DNA of 64,000 nt, taken from contig NZ_CP022133.1 in assembly GCF_002211765.1 (NCBI RefSeq), forward strand, positions 372,001-436,000, written 5' to 3'. Shown one piece after another: positions 58,879 to 64,000 of the stretch. Position 1 is the first letter of the stretch; every line of letters begins with the position of its first letter. A program made the position numbers and the translations under genes. This stretch comes from Idiomarina piscisalsi (GTDB lineage Bacteria; Pseudomonadota; Gammaproteobacteria; Enterobacterales; Alteromonadaceae). The notes under the pieces are model-generated. The model did not search any database and had not been told where the DNA came from. It was given only the letters and a program-made list of their open reading frames with translations.

Positions 58879-60194
58879 TATCTCATTGCCAAATAAACAC
58901 GTTTATTGTCGTTCAATACTGCAATAATTTGGTCGGCTTGCTGGCGGAATGCCGGTAGTTCTGACTCGGCTAGAGACTTCGCCTGTGGCAGCTCCACTGT
59001 GCGAGGGTTTCTGTGAACGCCATCAACCAGGAATTCGTAATGTAAGTGAGCACCTGTTACCCGGCCTGTTGCGCCGACACGGCCAATTACCTGGCCTTGT
59101 TTAACGCGATCGCCTGTTCTGACATGCTTGCGACTTAAATGTAAGTATTTCGTCGTGTAGCGTTCGCCGTGCTGCACAAAAATGTAATTACCATTTAAAT
59201 GGTTATAGCCAGCCTGAACGACTTTACCGTCACCAGAAGACATAACCGGTGTGCCCGTTGATGCTGCGTAGTCAATGCCGTTGTGCGGGCGCACACGGCC
59301 GGTCACCGGATGCAGGCGACGCGGGTTAAAACTTGAGCTTATATAAGTAAAGTTAACCGGCGAGCGTAAAAATGTTTTACGCATTGCACGCCCATTTGGC
59401 GTGTAATACTGGCCATTGTCATGCAATATGGCCTGGAAGTGTTCGCCCCGGTTGACGAACTCGGCGGCCAGTATTTTTCCGTAGCCAACAAACTCTCCGT
59501 CGACGTAATGCGTTTCAAATAACACACTGAACTCATCGTTTTTGCGTAAGTCGAGGGCGAAGTCGATATCCCAACCGAAGATGTTGGCGATACGCATAAT
59601 TTGGTTATCGGTCAGTCCGGAGCTAATACCGGCATTCCAAAAACTAGAGTCAATTACCGCGTGTGCAAACTCGGTTCGTACTTCAACGTCTTTAACTTCA
59701 ACTTCCGCGACGAAACTGTCTTTTTGGCGCGTGATAATGAGTGTGTCGGTACCGTTAATGTCGTGCGTTAATTGAACTAGCTTCTCATTTGAGTCTGTCG
59801 CGAAGCGCAGCAGGTCGCCAGGGTGTACCTTGCGCAGCAGCTTGGCTTCTTCACCCGACTCCGTGACGCGGTAAAGCTCTTGTGCGCTAAAACCTAACTT
59901 ACTGAAAATGTCGGCCAGATTATCGCCAGACTTTATTTGATAAGTTTGCCAGTACAGTTCTTGTGTGGTGCTTTCTTCATTGTTGGTGTTGTTATCAAAG
60001 GCCAGTTCCAGCTGGTAGCGCTTACCCGGAACAAGTTGGTCAACGGAGGTTGTATTTTTAGATGCCGTTGCTGGCTCTGAAGGAATCACCAACAAAATTA
60101 ATAGAGCAACACTAATCGCGCTGATTAGTATTTTATGAGAATGCGGAAGTTGCAGGAACATCCGCTTCATTTGAGAAACTACTTTCAATGTCAT
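58878..60194 (-). CDS. M23 family murein DD-endopeptidase, MepM-like (intact copy)
   Basis: A 438-residue protein, the undamaged form. An N-terminal membrane anchor (about 21-38) precedes a LysM/OapA-like segment with YQIKSGDNLADIFSKLGFS (about 85-103), a linker domain, and a C-terminal M23 zinc peptidase with HNGIDYAA and GAHLHYEF. Such enzymes cut peptide crosslinks to let the cell wall expand. The ATG at 60194 has no clear Shine-Dalgarno; a start at the ninth codon (MKRMFLQ) is possible. It shares a unit with anmK and is divergent from tyrS; the tyrS-M23-anmK linkage is common in gammaproteobacteria. Confidence 0.93.
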   Translation of the reverse strand: MTLKVVSQMKRMFLQLPHSHKILISAISVALLILLVIPSEPATASKNTTSVDQLVPGKRYQLELAFDNNTNNEESTTQELYWQTYQIKSGDNLADIFSKLGFSAQELYRVTESGEEAKLLRKVHPGDLLRFATDSNEKLVQLTHDINGTDTLIITRQKDSFVAEVEVKDVEVRTEFAHAVIDSSFWNAGISSGLTDNQIMRIANIFGWDIDFALDLRKNDEFSVLFETHYVDGEFVGYGKILAAEFVNRGEHFQAILHDNGQYYTPNGRAMRKTFLRSPVNFTYISSSFNPRRLHPVTGRVRPHNGIDYAASTGTPVMSSGDGKVVQAGYNHLNGNYIFVQHGERYTTKYLHLSRKHVRTGDRVKQGQVIGRVGATGRVTGAHLHYEFLVDGVHRNPRTVELPQAKSLAESELPAFRQQADQIIAVLNDNKRVYLAMR

Positions 60195-60334
60195 ATTTAG
60201 CGCACTTTAGAACAAACTTTCTTTATTATGGTTACCTATGTAAGCGATACAACAGGGTGTCTCGTTTACGACCTCAGAATAACCTTATGGTTTCGAGGAT
60301 AATACGAAAAAACGCAGAATACCAGTTTCTGAGC

Positions 60335-60363
60335 TTAAAACAGTGTTAAGAATGACGTAAAAT
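60335..60363 (+). promoter_or_regulatory. Candidate tyrS promoter
   Basis: TTAAAA (60335-60340) and TAAAAT (60358-60363) are separated by 17 bases, a sigma-70-like arrangement with an imperfect -35. The implied start site near 60370 would give a leader of about 30 bases before the tyrS ATG. Predicted by eye only. Confidence 0.35.
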
Positions 60364-60398
60364 AATGGGTTTGACCGGGTAATCGATGGAGAGGTTTG

Positions 60399-61604
60399 AT
60401 GAAAACAGAAGTGGCAGAGGCTATTGCTGAAATTACACGTGGTGCCGAGGAGGTACTGCTGGAACAAGAGCTGGCAGAGAAGCTGGAAAGCGGCAAGCCC
60501 CTGGTTGTTAAGGCTGGTTTTGACCCCACTGCTCCTGATTTGCATTTAGGTCACACGGTGCTTATCAATAAATTGCGGGTGTTACAGGACTTTGGCCATA
60601 AAATTGTTTTCCTCATTGGTGACTTTACCGGCATGATTGGTGATCCAACGGGTAAAAATGTGACTCGTAAACCCCTGACACCGGAAGAAGTGGCTGCTAA
60701 CGCTGAAACCTATAAAGAGCAAGTGTTTAAGATTCTGGACTCGGAAAAGACAGAGATTCGCTTTAACTCGGAGTGGATGTCGAAAATGGGGGCTGCCGAT
60801 ATGATTAAGCTGGCTGCCCGTCAAACCGTTGCTCGTATGCTTGAGCGTGATGACTTCAAAAAGCGCTACCAAAACAACCAGTCTATTGCGATTCACGAAT
60901 TTCTGTACCCATTAGTTCAGGGCTGGGATTCTGTGGAACTGAAAGCGGATATCGAACTCGGCGGCACCGATCAGCGTTTCAATCTGCTAATGGGTCGCGA
61001 GCTGCAAAAAGAAGAAGGTTTGCGCCCCCAGACCGTCATTATGACGCCGCTGCTGGAAGGTTTAGATGGCGTGCAGAAAATGTCGAAGTCGCTGAATAAC
61101 TACATTGGTATTACTGAATCCCCCAACGATATGTTTGGCAAGATTATGTCGGTTTCTGATGAGTTGATGTGGCGTTACTTTGATCTTTTAAGTTTCCGTT
61201 CCATTGCTGAAATTGATGGTTTGAAAGCGGATGTAGCAGCGGGTAAAAACCCACGTGATGTCAAAGTACTGTTGGCGAAAGAAATTATTGCGCGCTTCCA
61301 TTCAGACGACGCGGCCGACAAAGCAGAGCAGGACTTTATTCAGCGTTTTCAGAAAAACGCCCTGCCAGATGATATTGAAGAAAAAACGATAGCCGTCGGT
61401 GCTGACGGCATGGGTATCGCTAATGTGCTAAAAGAAGCCGGGTTAGTTCAGTCCACATCGGAAGCATTGCGCATGCTCAAGCAAAATGCGGTGAAGCTGG
61501 ATGGCGAGCGTTTTACCGATAAGAACTACGTGTGCACAGACAAGGACTCGGGTGTTTATCAGGTCGGTAAACGTCGCTTTGCTAAGCTGACGCTGACAGC
61601 CTAA
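60399..61604 (+). CDS. tyrS: Tyrosyl-tRNA synthetase (intact copy)
   Basis: A 401-residue class I synthetase charging tRNA(Tyr). The HLGH signature lies near residue 49 ([13 protein letters not shown]) and KMSKS at 227-231; the C-terminal part (about 340-401, [16 protein letters not shown]) is an S4 RNA-binding domain. A TTG immediately before the ATG extends the frame by one codon, but GGAGAGG upstream suits the ATG at 60399. This is the only complete tyrS here; the copy at 39615-40614 is broken. The right end of the duplicated segment falls inside it near 61403. Confidence 0.96.
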   Translation: MKTEVAEAIAEITRGAEEVLLEQELAEKLESGKPLVVKAGFDPTAPDLHLGHTVLINKLRVLQDFGHKIVFLIGDFTGMIGDPTGKNVTRKPLTPEEVAANAETYKEQVFKILDSEKTEIRFNSEWMSKMGAADMIKLAARQTVARMLERDDFKKRYQNNQSIAIHEFLYPLVQGWDSVELKADIELGGTDQRFNLLMGRELQKEEGLRPQTVIMTPLLEGLDGVQKMSKSLNNYIGITESPNDMFGKIMSVSDELMWRYFDLLSFRSIAEIDGLKADVAAGKNPRDVKVLLAKEIIARFHSDDAADKAEQDFIQRFQKNALPDDIEEKTIAVGADGMGIANVLKEAGLVQSTSEALRMLKQNAVKLDGERFTDKNYVCTDKDSGVYQVGKRRFAKLTLTA

Positions 61605-61627
61605 GCTGACACTTCCCCGAATAAAGA

Positions 61628-61661
61628 AAACGCCGGGTACATCAGTAACCGGCGTTTTTTT
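61628..61661 (+). terminator. Rho-independent terminator after tyrS
   Basis: AAACGCCGG (61628-61636) pairs with CCGGCGTTT (61649-61657) and is followed by a T run to about 61661. It lies 24 bases after the tyrS stop and before the convergent chemoreceptor gene; flanking A residues may let it serve both directions. Confidence 0.9.
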
Positions 61662-61683
61662 ATGCTTGATGGTTGAGTGCGAA

Positions 61684-63684
61684 TTACACTCTGAAGCTCT
61701 TAATGGAGTCTTGTAATTCGTCAGCAAGTTTAGCCACTTCATTGGAAGCCTGAGCCGTTTGTTTAGAGCCTGAAGCGGTTTGCTCGGCAATAGAAACAAT
61801 CGACTCCAGTCGCTCACTGATATCGTGCGCCGTACGGCTCTGCTCTTGTGCTGCGTTAGCAATGTGGTTACTGCTGTCAGAGGCTTGATGCACCGACTCG
61901 GTAATTGATTGTAATGCCTGAGCTGCCTCGTCTGACTGCTGAACGCTCAGCTCTGCCTGTTCGCGACCCCGGTTCATTACTTCTACCGCGCGCTTCGAGT
62001 CAGTCTGTAAGTTCTCAATCATGTCCTGAATTTCTTCAGTAGACTCTTGAGTACGACTTGCCAGGGTTCTGACTTCGTCTGCAACCACCGCGAAGCCTCG
62101 GCCTTGCTCACCGGCTCGTGCGGCCTCAATAGCTGCGTTTAGAGCCAGTAAGTTGGTTTGGTCAGCAATACCGCGGATAACATCCAGAATGCCGCCGATG
62201 TTACTGCTGTTTTCAGACAGTTGATCGATAACCTGAGAGGCGCCCTGAATTTCGTGAGCCAACTGCTCAATGGTAGAGCGGTTCTTATCTGAAATTTGAC
62301 GAACACGCTTGGCCTCGTCATCAGAATGCTGAATTTCACGAAGAGCTTGATCCGCGCCGTCTGCCATTTCACTGGCGGTATTGTTCATTTCTTGAGTTGC
62401 CGTCGCAACTTGCTCAATTTGACGGCGTTGCTCATCGATGGCGTTCGTGGTTTCGTCTGACACATTTGAAGACTGCTCAGCTGCCGTTGCCAATTGCGTG
62501 GCGCGGTTTGCAATGCCTTCAATCAGCTTACGCAAGTTAACCGTCAGTTTGTTCGTATTGGTGGCAAGCTCACCGAACTCATCCTGCGCATCATAGTCAA
62601 CACGCTCAGTTAAGTTACCTTCAGCCATAATATTCAGCATATGGTTAACGCGGGACAGCGGACGACTGATGCTGCGCACAGTCAGCCAGGAAATAAGTAC
62701 GGCCAGCGCAATGGAGATAACCGTGATAATGCTGTTGATCCAACTGCTGGTAGAAATTGAATCCGCGGCTGAGTTACGACTGTCTTCGGCGATATTACGG
62801 ACGCTAGTCTGCAACTCGTCGGTTTGCGTCATTAACGTATCTGACTGCTGCTGCGCTTGTTCGAGGGCCCGACCCGCATCGACTCGGCGTTGCTGACGTA
62901 TAATAACATTGTTTGGATAAGAGCCTGGACCTTGCAGTTTATCGATAGCGTTACGAACAGTCGTTACCGCATCGTCGACCATTTGTTCTGCACTACCCGT
63001 TGACTCATTGTCTAATGCTTCGAGACGCGGGCGAATGCTGTCTATATTTATATCAATTTCGCTTTTAATAACATTAGCGGAGTCGAGGTCACCGGCTTTG
63101 TTTAAATCATACATTAAGGTAATTAAACTGGATAAAGATGACTCTATGTTGCTGGCTTCACGCGAAACCACTTCGTTATTCGACATGTCCATTGTGTCGA
63201 GCAGCATGATAGCGGCATCGTCGATGTTAAAAGCAATTTCGTCAAGCTGTTCAGAGGTGGTGCCGCGAAGCTCTAAGTATTCACGCTGATAGTTAAAGAG
63301 TTGGTCAATGAGGTCAACGTACTGAGTGACTGACGCTTCTGTACCGTTTATGAGCGCACTTTGACCTTCGCCTTTAATTAATTGCTGAAGATCATTCAGG
63401 GAGCTTACCAGTGACTCACGCGACGCATCAAATTCACCGCGATAGGAATCAATAGCTGATAAGGACTCTGCGTAATAGGCTTCAAGTTGCAGACTGGCAA
63501 GTTCGAGTGTATCGACCTTAATGGCAGCAACTTCGTTCAGCGCTGGCATGGCTTTGTCGTTAACGTTGTCGACGGATGAGCCTATACTGTTGATGTTAAA
63601 CAGTGAACTCAAACTGATGACGAGTAAGAGCAGGGTGATGATGGCAAAGCCACCAATTACTCGCATAGCAACCGTTATTTTCAT
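61684..63684 (-). CDS. Methyl-accepting chemotaxis protein
   Basis: A 666-residue transmembrane chemoreceptor. One membrane segment lies near 9-30, then a largely helical periplasmic sensor domain of about 285 residues, a second membrane segment near 318-336, a HAMP domain (about 337-390), and a cytoplasmic signalling domain. Its hairpin tip contains [18 protein letters not shown] and [15 protein letters not shown]. The ligand cannot be told from sequence. GAGGT precedes the ATG, and a TATAAT hexamer (63709-63714, minus strand) lies upstream without a clear -35 partner. No che genes are adjacent. Confidence 0.95.
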   Translation of the reverse strand: MKITVAMRVIGGFAIITLLLLVISLSSLFNINSIGSSVDNVNDKAMPALNEVAAIKVDTLELASLQLEAYYAESLSAIDSYRGEFDASRESLVSSLNDLQQLIKGEGQSALINGTEASVTQYVDLIDQLFNYQREYLELRGTTSEQLDEIAFNIDDAAIMLLDTMDMSNNEVVSREASNIESSLSSLITLMYDLNKAGDLDSANVIKSEIDINIDSIRPRLEALDNESTGSAEQMVDDAVTTVRNAIDKLQGPGSYPNNVIIRQQRRVDAGRALEQAQQQSDTLMTQTDELQTSVRNIAEDSRNSAADSISTSSWINSIITVISIALAVLISWLTVRSISRPLSRVNHMLNIMAEGNLTERVDYDAQDEFGELATNTNKLTVNLRKLIEGIANRATQLATAAEQSSNVSDETTNAIDEQRRQIEQVATATQEMNNTASEMADGADQALREIQHSDDEAKRVRQISDKNRSTIEQLAHEIQGASQVIDQLSENSSNIGGILDVIRGIADQTNLLALNAAIEAARAGEQGRGFAVVADEVRTLASRTQESTEEIQDMIENLQTDSKRAVEVMNRGREQAELSVQQSDEAAQALQSITESVHQASDSSNHIANAAQEQSRTAHDISERLESIVSIAEQTASGSKQTAQASNEVAKLADELQDSIKSFRV

Positions 63685-63722
63685 GAAATTTACCTCAGCA
63701 CAGCAATGATTATATTTGTCTT

Positions 63723-64000
63723 CTAAGCCTTAAACGCATTTTGATAATAAAAGTTATCACTATTAAGGTCATACAGCGTCATATATTGTCCCCAAACACA
63801 TCCGGTATCTAACGCAACAATGTCCTGGCGATGGGTTTTGCCCATTAATGCAGCCCAATGTCCGAATAATAGCCGATAGTTGTTGCTTGACCAAAAGTTA
63901 AACCACGGCTGCAAGTCATCCTGCGACGAATGTTGATTCGGATCATCCTTGCGAGTTAAATCAAGTTCACCATTTGGGTGACAATAACGCATACGCGTAA
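63723..64000 (-). CDS. apaH: Bis(5'-nucleosyl)-tetraphosphatase, symmetrical (C-terminal part)
   Basis: This frame runs off the right edge, so only about the last 92 codons are seen. It shows the ApaH C-terminal pattern [25 protein letters not shown] and [15 protein letters not shown], including the late metal-ligand His in FGHW. ApaH hydrolyses Ap4A to ADP. The Met at 63992 is internal: codons upstream (Thr-Arg) match the family. It ends 38 bases before the chemoreceptor start on the same strand. Confidence 0.9.
   Translation of the reverse strand, partial: TRMRYCHPNGELDLTRKDDPNQHSSQDDLQPWFNFWSSNNYRLLFGHWAALMGKTHRQDIVALDTGCVWGQYMTLYDLNSDNFYYQNAFKA

Noticed and set aside
63685..63722. A flagellar sigma-28 promoter before the chemoreceptor gene
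   Set aside because: Only a lone TATAAT is present; the TAAA and GCCGATAA elements with the right spacing are not seen.

Overview
The window comes from a gammaproteobacterial chromosome, most likely an Alteromonadales member close to Idiomarina. This rests on gene content and order, moderate GC, a PLP-dependent aspartate decarboxylase (PanP type) beside panC-panB, and a TIGR04219-type outer membrane protein; no database search was possible. Nearly all genes are housekeeping. I see no prophage, transposase, CRISPR array or defence island.

Layout. 1-1224 is the end of an rRNA operon: the 3' part of 23S, a 5S gene, a terminator, a possible 5S remnant and a second terminator. 1389-7789 (+) holds a TonB-dependent receptor, a small membrane protein, a PCuAC copper chaperone, a TIGR04219 outer membrane protein and a response-regulator/EAL phosphodiesterase with a degenerate GGDEF. 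7755-11773 (-) holds a three-gene ABC transporter/DUF3299 operon with a His-rich permease loop, ppa and fbp. 11924-17925 (+) is a tightly coupled run: mpl, ubiX, yadG-like, yadH-like, a TrmB-like methyltransferase paralogue and panP. It converges on panC-panB-folK-pcnB-gluQ-dksA (-). Then follow sfsA (-), pepB-hrpB-mrcB (+), hemL-pyrB (-), hemJ-clcA (-), a DUF6776 gene, erpA and pepQ (+), anmK and an M23 peptidase (-), tyrS (+), a chemotaxis receptor (-) and the end of apaH (-). Much of the order from yadG to erpA matches the 3-4 minute region of E. coli.

The dominant anomaly is a direct tandem duplication of about 20.79 kb: 19822-40614 is repeated as 40612-61403, joining the interior of tyrS to the interior of folK. 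The copies appear identical except for 15 small indels. All lie between 34.25 and 43.02 kb, around the junction; they become denser toward it on the copy-1 side, and most are one-base losses in homopolymers. Every damaged gene has an intact partner in the other copy. This is what unmerged, overlapping contigs with poor-quality ends would give, so I favour an assembly artefact over a real duplication. The biologically reliable sequence is copy 1 up to about 34 kb joined to copy 2 from the same gene onward.

Points of biological interest: pcnB appears to start at AUU, as in E. coli; the apparent erpA terminator hairpin contains the pepQ Shine-Dalgarno; the TrmB-like protein has Asn at two positions where TrmB has catalytic Asp; and panP sits where panD would be expected.
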